Source: Edaphovirga cremea
GTDB lineage: Bacteria > Pseudomonadota > Gammaproteobacteria > Enterobacterales > Enterobacteriaceae
Length of the DNA: 64,000 nt
Direction of reading: 5' to 3'
Assembly (NCBI RefSeq): GCF_003332275.1
Contig: NZ_QOVA01000003.1
Span: 1 to 64,000, forward strand
Under the pieces are notes generated by a model. It was not told where the DNA came from, did no database searches, and was given only the letters and a program-made list of their open reading frames with translations. Both the position numbers and the translations under genes were made by a program. The stretch's first letter is position 1. Every line of letters starts with the position of its first letter. Shown here in pieces: positions 31,248 to 44,459 of this stretch.

Positions 31248-32819
31248 TTAATCAAAATTCATTTTGCTGACTTTCAGGTTGAGGATCGCGAGTGCGCCAA
31301 CCAGAAGGAAAATCAACGTGGCAATGGCCGCCGCCAGTCCAAAGTCTTGCCCGCCTCCGCCTTCAAAGGCGATTCGATAGGTATAGCTGACCAGCAAATC
31401 GGTGTAGCCCGCTGGCGTAGTGGTCCCGATCATATCCGGGCCGCCGTTGGTTAACAGTTGAATCAAGACGAAGTTATTGAAGTTAAATGCGAAGCTGGCA
31501 ATCATCAGCGGAGTCAGCGGCTTGATTAACAGCGGGAACGTGATGCGGAAAAAGTTTTGCATCGGCGTCGCGCCGTCCATTGCTGACGCTTCGTAGAGAT
31601 CGTCAGGAATCGCCTTCAAAAGCCCCATGCACAAAATCATCATGTAGGGATAACCCAGCCACGTATTGACGATCAAAATCATACTCTTCGCGGTATACGG
31701 ATCGCTGAACCATGCTGGTTTAATACCAAACAGATGGCCCAGCATCAGGTTGATTTCACCAAAGCTTTGGTTGAATAACCCTTTGAAAATCAAAATGGAA
31801 ATAAAGGAGGGTACGGCGTAGGGCAGAATCAGCAGGACGCGGTAAATCGCCTTGCCCTTCAACTCTTCCCACTGGACAACACACGCCAGGACCATACCGA
31901 CTGCCACGGTCAGAATCACCGTCATGACCGAGAAAACGATCGTCCACACGAAAATCGACAAAAAGGGTTTCTTGATCCCTTCGTCCTGAAGAACGCGCAG
32001 GAAGTTTTTCCAACCGGTGGTAACGGTAAATCCGGGGCTGAGTTTCTCACCCTGCCATTGGCCTTCGGCATTGACGGATTGATAGAACCCGCTTTCCATA
32101 TCCGGACGATAGACTACACCAGTCTGCTTGTTGGTCAGGGTCTTACTGTCTTCAGCCAGACTATAAAGTGGGCTGGTTCCTGAGAATTGGCGCAGCGAAC
32201 TCATTCGCAATTCGCCACCGTCTGGCAGAATTGCCACCATATTGCTCATGGTCTGGCGATTTTGGGTGATGACGCGCAATGTGGCTTTCTCGCCCTGCGC
32301 GTCACCTTGTTGTGGTGCCAGCTTCAATTGCTCTGGGATGGCATCAAAACTGAAAGGGTCAGAAATCAGCAACTGATCGTTATCAGGATTGGTGAGTTGC
32401 AGACGCCACTTGTTTTCATCGCCATACAGCGCAAAAGTAAATGTTTTACCGGTCTGGAATTGTCGTTGCATCAGTACCGATTGTGCGCGTTCAAAAGTCA
32501 GTTGGTTGGTGCTGCTGTAATTGGTGAAGGCAATCGCGATGGTACAAATCAAAGGGAACAGAACAAATAGCCCCATACCGGCGATGCCAGGATAGACATA
32601 GCGCCAGGTATAAGCACGGCGGTTTGCAAAGACATAAAGTCCGGCGCTAACCAGAACCAGCGTCAGAATTGCGAAGAGATATTCACCCTGTGCATACATC
32701 AAAACAACGAGATAACAGGTGACCAGCGTGAACAGGCCGATAACCAGCCATTTCAGGACATCGCTTTGCCACCACTTCGGTTTTTTTCGTCCGGTATTAT
32801 TGGCGAGAGCTAACTGCAT
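31248..32819 (-). CDS. malF: Maltose/maltodextrin ABC permease MalF
   Basis: The 523-residue protein has eight predicted helices, with a large periplasmic P2 loop between helices 3 and 4 (about residues 100-280) characteristic of MalF, and the EAA loop YEASAMDGATPMQNFFRITFP (about 405-425, in parts). It binds MalE-maltose and forms the channel with MalG. AAGGAAGACCCC precedes the ATG. The 80-bp malE-malF spacer contains a 7-bp inverted repeat (32862-32868 with 32880-32886), consistent with the lower expression of malF than malE known in E. coli. Confidence 0.97.
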   Translation of the reverse strand: MQLALANNTGRKKPKWWQSDVLKWLVIGLFTLVTCYLVVLMYAQGEYLFAILTLVLVSAGLYVFANRRAYTWRYVYPGIAGMGLFVLFPLICTIAIAFTNYSSTNQLTFERAQSVLMQRQFQTGKTFTFALYGDENKWRLQLTNPDNDQLLISDPFSFDAIPEQLKLAPQQGDAQGEKATLRVITQNRQTMSNMVAILPDGGELRMSSLRQFSGTSPLYSLAEDSKTLTNKQTGVVYRPDMESGFYQSVNAEGQWQGEKLSPGFTVTTGWKNFLRVLQDEGIKKPFLSIFVWTIVFSVMTVILTVAVGMVLACVVQWEELKGKAIYRVLLILPYAVPSFISILIFKGLFNQSFGEINLMLGHLFGIKPAWFSDPYTAKSMILIVNTWLGYPYMMILCMGLLKAIPDDLYEASAMDGATPMQNFFRITFPLLIKPLTPLMIASFAFNFNNFVLIQLLTNGGPDMIGTTTPAGYTDLLVSYTYRIAFEGGGGQDFGLAAAIATLIFLLVGALAILNLKVSKMNFD

Positions 32820-32899
32820 AGGGGTCTTCCTTTTACAACCTCAGGTCATTCTCCGGTAGCAGCAGGCTCTCATCCCGACAGCCTGCCGCGTCCCTTGGA

Positions 32900-34111
32900 T
32901 TACTTGGTGATACGTGTTTCAGCGTCTTTCAGGGCTTCAGCAACAGTCTGGCGTCCGCTTATGGCGTTAATCACAGCAGTGCGCATGGCGTACCAGAAGG
33001 CACTCATTTGCGGAATATTCGGCATGATTTCGCCATTCTGCGAGTTCTCCATGGTGGCGGAGATGCGTGGGTCTTTCGCCAGTTGCTCTTGGAATGATTT
33101 AAGCGCAACCGCACCCAGTGGCTTGTCTTTGTTCACTTGTGCCAGACCCTCATCGGTCAGCAGGTAGTTTTCCAGGAATTCCGTGGCCAGTTCTTTATTC
33201 GGGCTGGCGGAGTTGATACCTGCGGTCAGCACACCAACGAACGGTTTGGATGGTTTGCCTTTGAACGTTGGCAACAGGGTGACACCGTAGTTGATCTTGC
33301 TTTGATCGATGTTACCCCAGGCCCATGGTCCATTGATGGTCATGGCTGTTTGGCCCTTGTTGAATGCGGCTTCAGCAATGGAATAGTCGGTATCTGCATT
33401 GATGTGTTTGTTCTTCACCAAATCGACGATGAATTGCAGACCTGATTGTGCGCCCGCGTTATTTACGCCTACGTCTTTAATATTGTATTTGCCGCCTTCA
33501 TTTTTGAATGCGTAACCGCCATTGGCGGCAATGATTGGCCAGGTGAAGTAGGGTTCTTGCAGGTTCCACATGATGGCACTTTTACCTTTGGCACGGAGTT
33601 CTTTATCCAGTGCCGGGATCTCTTCCCAGGTCTTCGGTGCATCTTTAATTATGTCTTTGTTATAAATCAGCGACAGCGCTTCAACCGCGACTGGGTAACC
33701 GATCAATTTGCCCTCAAAGCGAACGGCGTCCCAGGTGAATGGATAAATCTTGTCCTGGAAAGCTTGGGAAGGATGGATTTCTGCCAGAAGGCCAGATTGC
33801 GCGTAACCGCCGAAACGGTCATGTGCCCAGAAAATAATGTCCGGACCGTCACCTGTTGCCGCTACCTGTGGGTATTTCTCTTCCAGTTTATCTGGATGCT
33901 CAATGGTCACTTTGATGCCGGTATCTTTCTCAAATTTTTTCCCGACTTCCGCCAGACCGTTATAGCCTTTATCACCATTGATCCAGATAACCAGTTTGCC
34001 TTCTTCTATTTTGGCAAAGGCCGAGGAGGAGAGTACCAGCGTTGCCAATGCGGAAAGCGCCAGGGTGCGCGCGACTTTCGTTACGCCAGATTTATTCAAA
34101 GTGCGAGTCAT
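32900..34111 (-). CDS. malE: Periplasmic maltose-binding protein
   Basis: MalE captures maltose and maltodextrins for MalFGK2 and presents maltose to the Tar chemoreceptor in E. coli. The 403-residue precursor has a signal peptide (cleavage expected at [12 protein letters not shown], near residue 33) and a mature part very similar to E. coli MBP, including [20 protein letters not shown] (about 90-110) and the Trp/Tyr sugar-stacking region near [12 protein letters not shown]. It is the first gene of malEFG, divergent from the malK operon, and expected to need MalT and CRP. Confidence 0.97.
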   Translation of the reverse strand: MTRTLNKSGVTKVARTLALSALATLVLSSSAFAKIEEGKLVIWINGDKGYNGLAEVGKKFEKDTGIKVTIEHPDKLEEKYPQVAATGDGPDIIFWAHDRFGGYAQSGLLAEIHPSQAFQDKIYPFTWDAVRFEGKLIGYPVAVEALSLIYNKDIIKDAPKTWEEIPALDKELRAKGKSAIMWNLQEPYFTWPIIAANGGYAFKNEGGKYNIKDVGVNNAGAQSGLQFIVDLVKNKHINADTDYSIAEAAFNKGQTAMTINGPWAWGNIDQSKINYGVTLLPTFKGKPSKPFVGVLTAGINSASPNKELATEFLENYLLTDEGLAQVNKDKPLGAVALKSFQEQLAKDPRISATMENSQNGEIMPNIPQMSAFWYAMRTAVINAISGRQTVAEALKDAETRITK

Positions 34112-34233
34112 AATCCGATCCTTTTATCTAATTCTGTGGGCATCGACGTTGGTGCGGCAAGATAACCTGTGCCACACGCAGTGAGGAATATGGTTTTCAG
34201 CACTGACATAGTCCTTCACAACCGGACATACGC

Positions 34234-34437
34234 TCATCCTCCCCCTCTCTACGCCCCTCCCTGGGTAATTGTGATCTACTTAACATTGCAGGCTGTTTTG
34301 TGGGGTCAGGCACGTAAATACTGCTGCGAATTTGTAAGGCAGATCACGAATTTGACTTTGCTGTTGAACTTTCAAACAAGCCTGACTTTCTCTCATCCTC
34401 CTATCTCCTCCCCCGTGAAAAACCTTGTTACGGATGA
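34234..34437. promoter_or_regulatory. Divergent malE/malK control region with MalT boxes and CRP sites
   Basis: The malE-side spacer contains several sites similar to MalT boxes (core GGATGA or GGGGAKGAGG): minus-strand matches at 34234-34245, 34393-34398 and 34406-34415, and a plus-strand GGATGA at 34432-34437. Two CRP-like sites lie between them: TGTGA-N6-TAACA (34270-34285) and TGTAA-N6-TCACG (34333-34348). This arrangement of MalT arrays around CRP sites is that of the E. coli malEp-malKp region. Box boundaries were read by eye. Confidence 0.7.
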
Positions 34438-34504
34438 TTACCAATTCATGTCGGTAACGCACCATCTGCAACATCCATTTACCCCGCTATGCAGGAAGCC
34501 AGTC

Positions 34505-35492
34505 ATGTTGTCAGTGCGCACCGCATCCCATCCCGCGTTGTACCGGGTAAATCCTGCCAGTTTCCGTGACGGTAACGGTGATGGCATTGGGGACTTGGAA
34601 GGGCTGATTGCCGCACTGCCGTATCTGAAAGCGTTATCGATCAATGGGGTGTTGTTGCCTGAAAGGGTCGTGATACCGGGCAGCGTGCAGCGCCAGTTGG
34701 TTGAGAATGGTCTTGGTGTTTGGCAGGACGCCGCGATCGGCAGCGTGAAACAATTGCAGCCACTGGTGCGTGAACTGAGCTGTGGCGAACTGGCTGTTGA
34801 CGTAGTGCCTTACAGCATCGAGCGACTGGTAAGCGCGCTCTCTGCGCGTCGCGACACGTTGCGTCAGTCCGTGTGGATGACCGGCGACGCGTTTCAGGCC
34901 CGCGTTGTCAGCCGCTGGGGACAGGGTGATTTACGTTCCGCCTCCGCTTATCTGACATTGCTGGCGATGTTGCCCGCCACAATCTGCCTCTATCAGGGTG
35001 AAGAGCTGGGGTTGCCCCATGCTGCCGCGCTGGAAGAGCCACAGGGCGCACAAAGCCCGATGCCATGGCACGAAGCGCCTGAGCAAGCGACTGCCGGGCA
35101 ACTCGACTGGTACCAGCGCGTGGCGATCGAGCATCGCGCAATGGCCGTAAGCAGACAGCAGCAAGATGAACATTCAACGCTGCGCTATTGCCAATTGTTA
35201 TTGAAATTACGCCAATTGCCGCTGATCCAGCAGGGAGAACTGATGGAAGTCAGTCAGCGAAACGGTATGGTTAGATTAGTTATTACCCATTTAGATCAAT
35301 GCCTTGAAGCGCTTATTAATCTGCAGCCATATACTCAGGCGGCGGCGCCCTCTGTGGCAAACATGTCAATGGCATGGCAGCTCGGCGCTCAGGCAGAGAG
35401 TCATCAATGGGTTATAGCGGGCTTCGGTTGCGCTGTATTTACACGACAGGAAGTTACACAAGAAGTATTTTGCGAAAGCATGGGAGTAACGC

Positions 35493-35500
<8 letters not shown>
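34505..35500 (+). CDS. Degenerate GH13 alpha-glucosidase-like protein, first gene of the malK operon
   Basis: The 331-residue product starts like a GH13 alpha-glucosidase ([20 protein letters not shown], about residues 10-30) and resumes with the distal family segment ([12 protein letters not shown] near 130; [14 protein letters not shown] near 162), then a beta-sandwich-like tail. Roughly 200 residues of the barrel with the nucleophile Asp and acid Glu regions are missing, and the usual NHDQPR is [12 protein letters not shown] 34505 has AGGAAG six bases upstream; ATG 34448 is an alternative. It overlaps malK by 8 bp, so it may serve translational coupling. Whether it is a functional non-catalytic protein or a pseudogene is open. 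Confidence 0.7.
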
Positions 35501-37930
<2,430 letters not shown>

Positions 37931-38041
37931 TTATACCTTTTGGACTTGACGTTGCAGGCAGGTCGCTACCGGTATTCGCTGGCTTGTTGCCAACCTGCAC
38001 CGTCAATGACTTCGGGTATAAATAGATAAGTAATGAATTAG

Positions 38042-38074
38042 CTGGCGCGCCGCTCCTTGCCTGTGGCGCGCCAG
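38042..38074 (+). promoter_or_regulatory. lamB-malM intercistronic hairpin
   Basis: CTGGCGCGCC (38042-38051) pairs perfectly with GGCGCGCCAG (38065-38074) around a 13-nt loop. No T run follows, so it should stabilise the upstream lamB mRNA or attenuate malM instead of terminating. The rest of the 174-bp spacer contains no gene. Confidence 0.6.
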
Positions 38075-38104
38075 GATTGATGCTGGTTACGAAAGGACAT
38101 AATA

Positions 38105-39028
38105 ATGAAAAAGACCCTGATCTCCCTCAGTCTGTCCCTGTTGCTCGGCGTTGCCCCCTTCGCCGTAACGGCTGCCCAGACTACACTGCCCTCCAATGTG
38201 TCCGTCGCGCCGACGATTCCGACGCAGACATTGCAAAGTTTATCCTGGCAGCCGCTGGTTCCACCAACTTCACAGAACGTCACCCTGAGCGCCAGCAGTC
38301 AGACGCTGAACCTGGGTGATATTGAAGGTGCCGTGGCTGCTTTTGCGCTTCCCGCCGATCGCGGATCGCTTGAAATTACTCTCAGCAGCTTGGCGCAAGG
38401 GTTGTCGGTTTATGCACCGAGTGTCTTGATCCTCGATGAACAAATGCGTCCTGCCGCCTTTTACCCAAGCAGCTACTTCCCTTATGAACAACCCGGTGTG
38501 TTATCACAGGATCGGTTGGAAGGGACCCTGAAACTCACCCCAGCTTTGGGGCAAAAACAGATTTATATGCTGGTGTATACCACCCGTCAGGATGCTGCCA
38601 AAACCACCACCCTGATGGCACCTGCCAAAGCCTATGCGGCTGGTGTGGGTAATGCCATTCCTGATATTCCGGACCCGATCGCCCGCCACGCCACCACTGG
38701 CACGCTGAAAGTGAAAGTGAAAGCAGAGCAGAGCACCGGAAATGTGATGATCGGACTGATTCAGCCTGCACCAACAGCGGCACCCGTCGTGGTAGGGCAA
38801 GCCCCAGCCCCAGCACCGATGAGTGCAACCCCTGTTGCAGAAACCATCCCGGCGAAACCGTCGGAGCCGATGCTCAATGATACTGAAAGCTACTTTAATA
38901 ACGCCATCAAGCAAGCGGTAAAAGAGGGTGACGTTGATAAGGCCTTGAAACTTCTGGATGAAGCAGAACGTTTAGGGTCGAAAACTGCGCGTAAAACGTT
39001 TATCGGCAGTGTGAAAGGCAAGGGTTAA
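38105..39028 (+). CDS. malM: Maltose operon periplasmic protein
   Basis: MalM is a periplasmic protein of the maltose regulon with no established function. The 307-residue precursor has a signal peptide (cleavage near AVTAAQ, residue 24), a central MalM domain (LSWQPLVPPTSQNVTL near 41; SVLILDEQMRPAAFYPSSYF near 113), an Ala/Pro-rich linker (about 215-255) and a helical C-terminal piece (NDTESYFNNAIKQAVKEGDV). It ends the malK-lamB-malM operon and is followed by a strong terminator. Confidence 0.93.
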   Translation: MKKTLISLSLSLLLGVAPFAVTAAQTTLPSNVSVAPTIPTQTLQSLSWQPLVPPTSQNVTLSASSQTLNLGDIEGAVAAFALPADRGSLEITLSSLAQGLSVYAPSVLILDEQMRPAAFYPSSYFPYEQPGVLSQDRLEGTLKLTPALGQKQIYMLVYTTRQDAAKTTTLMAPAKAYAAGVGNAIPDIPDPIARHATTGTLKVKVKAEQSTGNVMIGLIQPAPTAAPVVVGQAPAPAPMSATPVAETIPAKPSEPMLNDTESYFNNAIKQAVKEGDVDKALKLLDEAERLGSKTARKTFIGSVKGKG

Positions 39029-39066
39029 TTAACAAACCCCTCACCGCCGACTCTGGCTGGATGTTT

Positions 39067-39091
39067 GGTGCGCCCCTGGCGCACCTTTTTT
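39067..39091 (+). terminator. Terminator of the malK operon
   Basis: GGTGCGCC and GGCGCACC (39067-39074, 39078-39085) form an 8-bp stem with a 3-nt loop, followed by six T residues. Confidence 0.92.
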
Positions 39092-39266
39092 GCTTGTTGC
39101 ACGCCACAGTCTCCTCTTACTGGAATCCGCCATGCCCCAATTCTTTACAATGTTGTTGAATGACTGTTAAACCACGAGTTACCGCTTCGTTATATTGCGC
39201 TACAATGGCCTTCTATTAATTCATAGCAGGCCATTGCGGCCTCGCGTCCGTCAGGAATTGTAATGC

Positions 39267-39788
39267 ATGTCTGAAAGTAAAACGTCGATTCTGCCTCCTA
39301 TTCAATGGCTTGATGACGCTGAACCGGTGCCTGCAGAAATTGCCGATTGGTTGATGGAACTGGGTTCAATGACCAGGCGTTTTGAAGAACATTGCCATAA
39401 GGTCACCGTTGAGCCCCGTAATGAATATTTCATCACGCGTGAGCAACTTGGGAAGGACGAGGCCGAGCAGTTGCCTGTCAGTGAACGATACTGGTTGAGG
39501 GAGATTGTCTTGTTCGGTGATGGCCGGCCCTGGCTGCTGGGGAGAACGGTGATTCCGCAACAGACATTAACCGGGTCAGATCAGGCGCTGGTGGATCTGG
39601 GTACGCTCCCACTTGGCCGTTATCTTTTCAGTGGCGACAATCTAACCCGCGACTATATTCAAACAGGTAAGCAAGGTGTGTTCTGGGCACGGCGATCTCG
39701 TTTACGGCTGTCGGATAAGCCCTTGCTGCTGACCGAAATTTTTCTGGCAGAATCACCGTTGTATCGGGTGCAGGACAGTGAAGAATAA
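39267..39788 (+). CDS. ubiC: Chorismate pyruvate-lyase
   Basis: UbiC removes pyruvate from chorismate to give 4-hydroxybenzoate, the first step of ubiquinone synthesis. The 173-residue protein carries the family core: [13 protein letters not shown] (about 48-60), [25 protein letters not shown] (about 74-98, in parts) and the C-terminal glutamate region [17 protein letters not shown]. It is 23 bp before ubiA, which uses its product, so the two form an operon. No clear ribosome site was seen beyond GGAATTGTAATGC. Confidence 0.95.
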   Translation: MSESKTSILPPIQWLDDAEPVPAEIADWLMELGSMTRRFEEHCHKVTVEPRNEYFITREQLGKDEAEQLPVSERYWLREIVLFGDGRPWLLGRTVIPQQTLTGSDQALVDLGTLPLGRYLFSGDNLTRDYIQTGKQGVFWARRSRLRLSDKPLLLTEIFLAESPLYRVQDSEE

Positions 39789-39811
39789 GCAATAAAGTGG
39801 GAGAGATATAA

Positions 39812-40690
39812 GTGGAGGGAAGTGTGACTCAAAGCAAATGGTTGGCCTATTGCCGCCTGATGCGAATCGACAAACCAATTGGTTCTTTGTTGTTATTGTG
39901 GCCCACGTTATGGGCACTTTGGCTTGCTGGACAGGGCGTCCCGCAACTGAAAATTTTGCTGGTTTTTGTTTTGGGTGTTTTCATGATGCGTGCTGCCGGG
40001 TGCGTGGTAAATGACTATGCGGATCGCAAGTTTGATGGTCATGTAAAACGCACTGCCAGTCGCCCCTTGCCCAGTGGCACTATTAGCGAACGCGAAGCGA
40101 AAGTGTTGTTCATCAGCCTGGTACTGCTTTCGTTTGCCCTGGTTCTGACGCTCAATGCGATGACCATCTGGCTATCATTGGCCGCCTTGGCGCTGGCATG
40201 GGTTTATCCCTTCATGAAACGGGTTACCCATTTGCCGCAGGTGGTACTCGGTGCCGCATTTGGCTGGTCGATTCCCATGGCTTATGCCGCTGTCAGTGAG
40301 ACCCTACCGCTCAGTTGTTGGTTATTGTTCCTCGCCAATATCTGTTGGACAGTCGCTTATGATACGCAATACGCCATGGTGGATCGTGATGATGATGTGC
40401 GGATTGGTATAAAATCGACAGCGGTTCTGTTTGGTCGCTACGATAAATTGATTATCGGCATATTGCAGTTGGTTACGCTGTTATTGATGGCGTATGTTGG
40501 TTATCTGGCGGAACTGGGTGGGGCATTTTACTGGTCTATCTTACTGGCCGGTGCGCTGTTTATTCACCAGCAAAAAGTCATCGCCAAGCGGCAACGCGAC
40601 CCCTGTTTCCAGGCCTTTTTGAATAATAACTATGTTGGCCTGGTACTGTTTATCGGCATTTTTCTGAGTTACTCACAAATTGGCTGGTAA
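39812..40690 (+). CDS. ubiA: 4-hydroxybenzoate octaprenyltransferase
   Basis: UbiA attaches the octaprenyl tail to 4-hydroxybenzoate in the inner membrane. The 292-residue protein has eight to nine helices and both prenyl-diphosphate/Mg motifs: [15 protein letters not shown] (about 69-83) and [21 protein letters not shown] (about 188-208, in parts). The GTG start ([13 protein letters not shown]) aligns with the E. coli N-terminus and follows GGGAGAG. It is convergent with plsB across a shared terminator. Confidence 0.95.
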   Translation: MEGSVTQSKWLAYCRLMRIDKPIGSLLLLWPTLWALWLAGQGVPQLKILLVFVLGVFMMRAAGCVVNDYADRKFDGHVKRTASRPLPSGTISEREAKVLFISLVLLSFALVLTLNAMTIWLSLAALALAWVYPFMKRVTHLPQVVLGAAFGWSIPMAYAAVSETLPLSCWLLFLANICWTVAYDTQYAMVDRDDDVRIGIKSTAVLFGRYDKLIIGILQLVTLLLMAYVGYLAELGGAFYWSILLAGALFIHQQKVIAKRQRDPCFQAFLNNNYVGLVLFIGIFLSYSQIGW

Positions 40691-40708
40691 TCGCTGAACG
40701 TGAGGCAT

Positions 40709-40745
40709 AAAAAAAGCACCGCAGTTCAATTGCGGTGCTTTTTTT
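40709..40745. terminator. Bidirectional terminator between ubiA and plsB
   Basis: A perfect 15-bp inverted repeat (40709-40723 with 40731-40745) with a GC-rich core (AGCACCGCA) and A7/T7 flanks gives an intrinsic terminator on both strands for the convergent ubiCA and plsB transcripts. Confidence 0.95.
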
Positions 40746-40760
40746 GGCAATTCATACCCA

Positions 40761-43238
40761 TCAGTTCTCTTCGCGATCCTGTTCTTCGACCACGTCGACT
40801 TCCTTGGATTCCAGGCTCAACTCGGCAGGCATAATCACGCTTTCAATCGTCAGTCTTATTTCCGGTGACATCAAATCGCTGAGCAGGTTGTACACCGCCA
40901 AGGTATGGGCCGGGATCGCATCACCAATATCATTGATATAGCCTTCTGCACGTAGCGTTGCTACCAGCGTGGAGAACACTGCTTTATCAAAGAACTCCGG
41001 CGCATTGATTCCATGCAGAACAGACAACCGCTGGGCCATGATGCGACTCTCCTTCTCAAGCGCGCCACGACTGATGCTTGGGCTGGCGCTGAGAAGAGAG
41101 AGCGTGATGGCATAACGCTGCAATGTTTCACGCACGCCAGCCGCCAGTAATTGCAGTGGGCGGATACGGGCAGGGTTCAGCGCCAGTTCTTCACCGTGGT
41201 CGATAATCAGTTGCTGACGCGCCAGCTCATCGCACAGGGTGTGAAGCACCTGTGGCAGTTGTTCAATGCCGTAATGCAGGAACAGTTCAGACTTCAGCAT
41301 TGGATAGATCAGGCTAATCTGGCGTAACAGTTCGGTACGGCTCACCTTGCGATGATGCATCACTATGCTGGCAATCAACGATGGCAACACCAGCATGTGG
41401 TGAATATTGTTACGGTAGTAGGTCATCAGCACCGCCTGCTCGCGTGGCAGGATGATGATGTCACCGATGTTATCTTTCTCGACTTCGAACTTGTTCATGT
41501 TCAAAGCATGATCGAGAAGTTTTTCTGCGCTGTGCTGCGGTACGGTGGAATCCTTGGCATAAGGAACGTTGCGCATCAACTGCAGATAACATTCCAACTG
41601 CTCAAGCAATTGCTCCCGGGTAAGGGAACGTTGACGCGAAGCCAGCAGCGCGGTAGAACACAGATTCATCGCGTTGGCGGCAGCGGCATTGTTAATCCGT
41701 ACCATGATCTGATCCGCCAAATCCTGCACGATGGGGGTCAGCCAACTTGGGCGGTGTGCTTCAATAGGATCGATGGCATCACGCCACTTTGGAACATGCT
41801 GATTCAGGTAAGAGGTCAGATGTATCGGTTCACCAAAGTTCACGTATCCCTGACCCAGGTTGCGCAGTTTGCGCAACCCACTGATCATTTGCATGAAACT
41901 CTCTTTTTCTTTGGTCGCACCGCGTAACTCTTTGGCGTAGGTTCCGACTTCCATGACATGCTCATAACCGATATAGATCGGTACCAGCGTGATCGGACGA
42001 CTGCCACCGCGCAGCATCGCCTGAATAGTCATCGCCAGCGTACCGGTTTTCGGTTCCAGCAGGCGACCGGTGCGGGAACGCCCTCCTTCAACGAAATACT
42101 CAACCGAGTAACCACGGGTGAACAGTTCACCCAGATATTCACGGAATACGGTTGAATAGAGCTTATTACCTTTAAAGGTACGCCGGATAAAGAAGGCACC
42201 GAGCCGACGGAAAATAGGTCCGGCTGGCCAGAAATTGAGGTTAATCCCGGCGGCGATATGCGGTGGCACCAATCCCTGATGATAGAGCACATAGGAGAGC
42301 AGCAGATAGTCCATGTGGCTGCGATGGCAGGGAACATAGACGATCTCCTGACCGTCCTGCGCCAGTTGGCGGACCCGCTCTGCATTATGGACGTTGATGC
42401 CCTGATAAAGGCGGTTCCAGGTCCAGCTCAATATTCGATCGGAGAGTCGCACGGCCTCATAGGAAAAATCGGCAGCGATCTCTTCCATCAAGGCAATGGC
42501 ATTCTGCTGGGCTTTCTCATGGGAAATTTTCTTGCTGCGCGCTTCATCTTCTACTGCTTTTTCAATCGCTTTTGAAGCCAGCAATTTATTGAACAGATCC
42601 TGGCGAACCGGCAATCTTGGGCCAACCGCAGCCAAACGCTGGCGGGAGAAATGCATTCTCGCCACGCGCGCCAGTTTCTGCGCAATGGTTTTATCCGTGC
42701 CATGCTCGGTCGCCATATAACGCAGCGAAACCGTGTTGGAGAAACGGACGAAACTGTCGCGACCCAACCAGAGGACGGCAAAGAATTTCTGCACGCCATT
42801 CAGTACCCGCAGATGCGGAGCACTCTGGCCTTCGCGACCGGGAGAACGCCCAAACATCACTGAAACCGGCAGCATCTGGATATCAAGCGCCGGATTGCTA
42901 CGGTGCAAATCAAGGTAATCGTGGAACAGCTTTACCGATTCCTGTTTGGGAGCGTAGTAATGAAAGACGCGCGGCCCGTGATCGATAAACACGTGGCTGG
43001 GGAGTTGGACGCCATCGATCTCCAAAGGGATGAGCGGATCCGGCAGATCTTGCGCCAGGCATTGTGCCCGCAGCGTCAGCAGATCTGCTTTTGAATTGTA
43101 AGGTAAAACATACAGAATCGGTCTGGTCGGATCCAAACGTAGCTCGGTGACCGGATCTGCAGGGATAACCTTGCTTCTTACCAGCAATTTCAGCGGTAAG
43201 TTCAATAACTTATAATATAATCTACGCCAACCTGACAT
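40761..43238 (-). CDS. plsB: Glycerol-3-phosphate 1-O-acyltransferase
   Basis: PlsB acylates glycerol 3-phosphate with acyl-ACP or acyl-CoA, the first step of phospholipid synthesis, at the inner membrane. The 825-residue protein contains the acyltransferase blocks: catalytic [18 protein letters not shown] (HX4D, near residue 304), [21 protein letters not shown] (about 350-370, in parts), [11 protein letters not shown] (about 382) and [15 protein letters not shown] (about 417). Its N- and C-terminal extensions match E. coli PlsB. It is divergent from dgkA with 126 bp between the starts. Confidence 0.96.
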   Translation of the reverse strand: MSGWRRLYYKLLNLPLKLLVRSKVIPADPVTELRLDPTRPILYVLPYNSKADLLTLRAQCLAQDLPDPLIPLEIDGVQLPSHVFIDHGPRVFHYYAPKQESVKLFHDYLDLHRSNPALDIQMLPVSVMFGRSPGREGQSAPHLRVLNGVQKFFAVLWLGRDSFVRFSNTVSLRYMATEHGTDKTIAQKLARVARMHFSRQRLAAVGPRLPVRQDLFNKLLASKAIEKAVEDEARSKKISHEKAQQNAIALMEEIAADFSYEAVRLSDRILSWTWNRLYQGINVHNAERVRQLAQDGQEIVYVPCHRSHMDYLLLSYVLYHQGLVPPHIAAGINLNFWPAGPIFRRLGAFFIRRTFKGNKLYSTVFREYLGELFTRGYSVEYFVEGGRSRTGRLLEPKTGTLAMTIQAMLRGGSRPITLVPIYIGYEHVMEVGTYAKELRGATKEKESFMQMISGLRKLRNLGQGYVNFGEPIHLTSYLNQHVPKWRDAIDPIEAHRPSWLTPIVQDLADQIMVRINNAAAANAMNLCSTALLASRQRSLTREQLLEQLECYLQLMRNVPYAKDSTVPQHSAEKLLDHALNMNKFEVEKDNIGDIIILPREQAVLMTYYRNNIHHMLVLPSLIASIVMHHRKVSRTELLRQISLIYPMLKSELFLHYGIEQLPQVLHTLCDELARQQLIIDHGEELALNPARIRPLQLLAAGVRETLQRYAITLSLLSASPSISRGALEKESRIMAQRLSVLHGINAPEFFDKAVFSTLVATLRAEGYINDIGDAIPAHTLAVYNLLSDLMSPEIRLTIESVIMPAELSLESKEVDVVEEQDREEN

Positions 43239-43364
43239 AACAACTTAAAGCCTCTTGTTAGCAATGCGCCGCAAGGATACCAGAATCCGTGGTGGAGATC
43301 TGTGGTGCTGAGACAACGAATAAACGCTAAAATGCCGTAAAGCCCACCTCATGACGTGCAAATT

Positions 43365-43733
43365 ATGGCAAATCAAACAAATGGATTGTTGAGAATATAT
43401 AAAGCAGCAGGATATTCCATTAAAGGCCTCGTCGCCGCGTGGAAAAATGAAGCCGCTTTCCGGCAAGAAGCCGTAATGGCCATTCCTGCTATTTTAATCG
43501 CTTTATGGCTGGATGTGACCAACATAGAACGAATTTTATTGATTGGATCCGTTATTTTGGTGCTTATCATCGAGGTACTGAATAGCGCGCTCGAATCTAT
43601 CGTTGATCGCATTGGTAGTGAATGGCATGAATTATCGGGCCGGGCAAAAGATATGGGATCGGCCGCCGTCTCCCTCAGTCTGCTATTGGCACTCTTTATT
43701 TGGGTGACATTGCTCTGGCGTTATCTGACCTGA
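43365..43733 (+). CDS. dgkA: Diacylglycerol kinase
   Basis: DgkA phosphorylates diacylglycerol to phosphatidate, recycling lipid left by membrane-derived oligosaccharide synthesis. ATG 43365 yields 122 residues, the E. coli length, starting MANQTNGLLRIYKAAGYS. The signature EVLNSALESIVDRIGSEWHELS (about 68-90, in parts) and GRAKDMGSAAVSLSLLLA (about 91-108) mark the trimeric active site; three membrane helices are evident. A GTG nine bases upstream is possible but unneeded. It precedes lexA, as in E. coli. Confidence 0.96.
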   Translation: MANQTNGLLRIYKAAGYSIKGLVAAWKNEAAFRQEAVMAIPAILIALWLDVTNIERILLIGSVILVLIIEVLNSALESIVDRIGSEWHELSGRAKDMGSAAVSLSLLLALFIWVTLLWRYLT

Positions 43734-43805
43734 GTCGAGAAAAGTATAAAATATCCGCTTTAATCCCTGTTTTTGTTAAATGCCCGGTTTTCAATCACCC
43801 TTTAC

Positions 43806-43842
43806 CTGTATATACTCACAGCAAGACTGTATAAACAACCAG
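43806..43842 (+). promoter_or_regulatory. Two LexA (SOS) boxes before lexA
   Basis: CTG-TATATACTCA-CAG (43806-43821) and CTG-TATAAACAAC-CAG (43827-43842) both fit the CTG-N10-CAG LexA operator and sit in tandem 9 bp before the start, as in E. coli lexA. They provide autoregulation of the SOS repressor. Confidence 0.93.
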
Positions 43843-43850
43843 GGGGCGGG

Positions 43851-44459
43851 ATGAAAGCATTAACTACCAGACAGCAAGAGGTCTATGACCTGATTCGCGA
43901 TCATATTTCGCAGACAGGCATGCCACCAACGCGTGCTGAGATCGCACAGCGTCTGGGGTTCCGCTCACCGAACGCTGCTGAAGAGCATTTGAAAGCCCTG
44001 GCACGCAAAGGCGTAATCGAAATTGTTTCTGGGGCGTCGCGCGGTATCCGGCTGCTCATGGAAGAAGTGGAAGGTTTGCCGTTGGTAGGTCGGGTGGCTG
44101 CGGGTGAACCTTTACTGGCACAACAGCATATTGAAGGCCATTATCAGGTCGATCCTTCCATGTTTAAACCAAATGCCGATTTTCTACTGCGCGTCAGCGG
44201 GATGTCGATGAAAGACATCGGCATTCTTGATGGCGATTTGTTGGCTGTGCATAAAACGCAGGATGTCCGCAATGGTCAGGTTGTTGTTGCGCGCATTGAA
44301 GACGAAGTGACGGTTAAACGTCTAAAGAAACAGGGCAATATTGTTCATCTGCTGCCTGAGAACAATGAGTTTGAACCTATTATTGTTGATTTGCGCCAGC
44401 AAAATTTCTCTATCGAAGGATTGGCTGTCGGTGTAATCCGCAACGGTGACTGGAGCTAA
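43851..44459 (+). CDS. lexA: SOS repressor LexA
   Basis: LexA represses DNA-damage genes and cleaves itself when RecA is activated. ATG 43851 follows AGGGGGCGGG and gives 202 residues, the E. coli length; an in-frame reading 78 bases longer would run through the operators and is rejected. Visible features: N-terminal winged helix ([23 protein letters not shown], about 26-48, in parts), Ala-Gly cleavage site in GRVAAGEP (84/85), catalytic Ser in VSGMSMKD (119) and Lys in [10 protein letters not shown] (156). In E. coli dinF follows; it is absent here. Confidence 0.98.
   Translation: MKALTTRQQEVYDLIRDHISQTGMPPTRAEIAQRLGFRSPNAAEEHLKALARKGVIEIVSGASRGIRLLMEEVEGLPLVGRVAAGEPLLAQQHIEGHYQVDPSMFKPNADFLLRVSGMSMKDIGILDGDLLAVHKTQDVRNGQVVVARIEDEVTVKRLKKQGNIVHLLPENNEFEPIIVDLRQQNFSIEGLAVGVIRNGDWS

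Noticed and set aside
34169-34504. Upstream in-frame extension of the GH13-like gene
   Set aside because: It runs through the CRP and MalT sites of the malE/malK control region, has no GH13 similarity, and a better ribosome site precedes ATG 34505.
43773-43850. Longer LexA reading starting 78 bases upstream
   Set aside because: It would translate across both SOS boxes and is not conserved; ATG 43851 has the ribosome site and the E. coli length.
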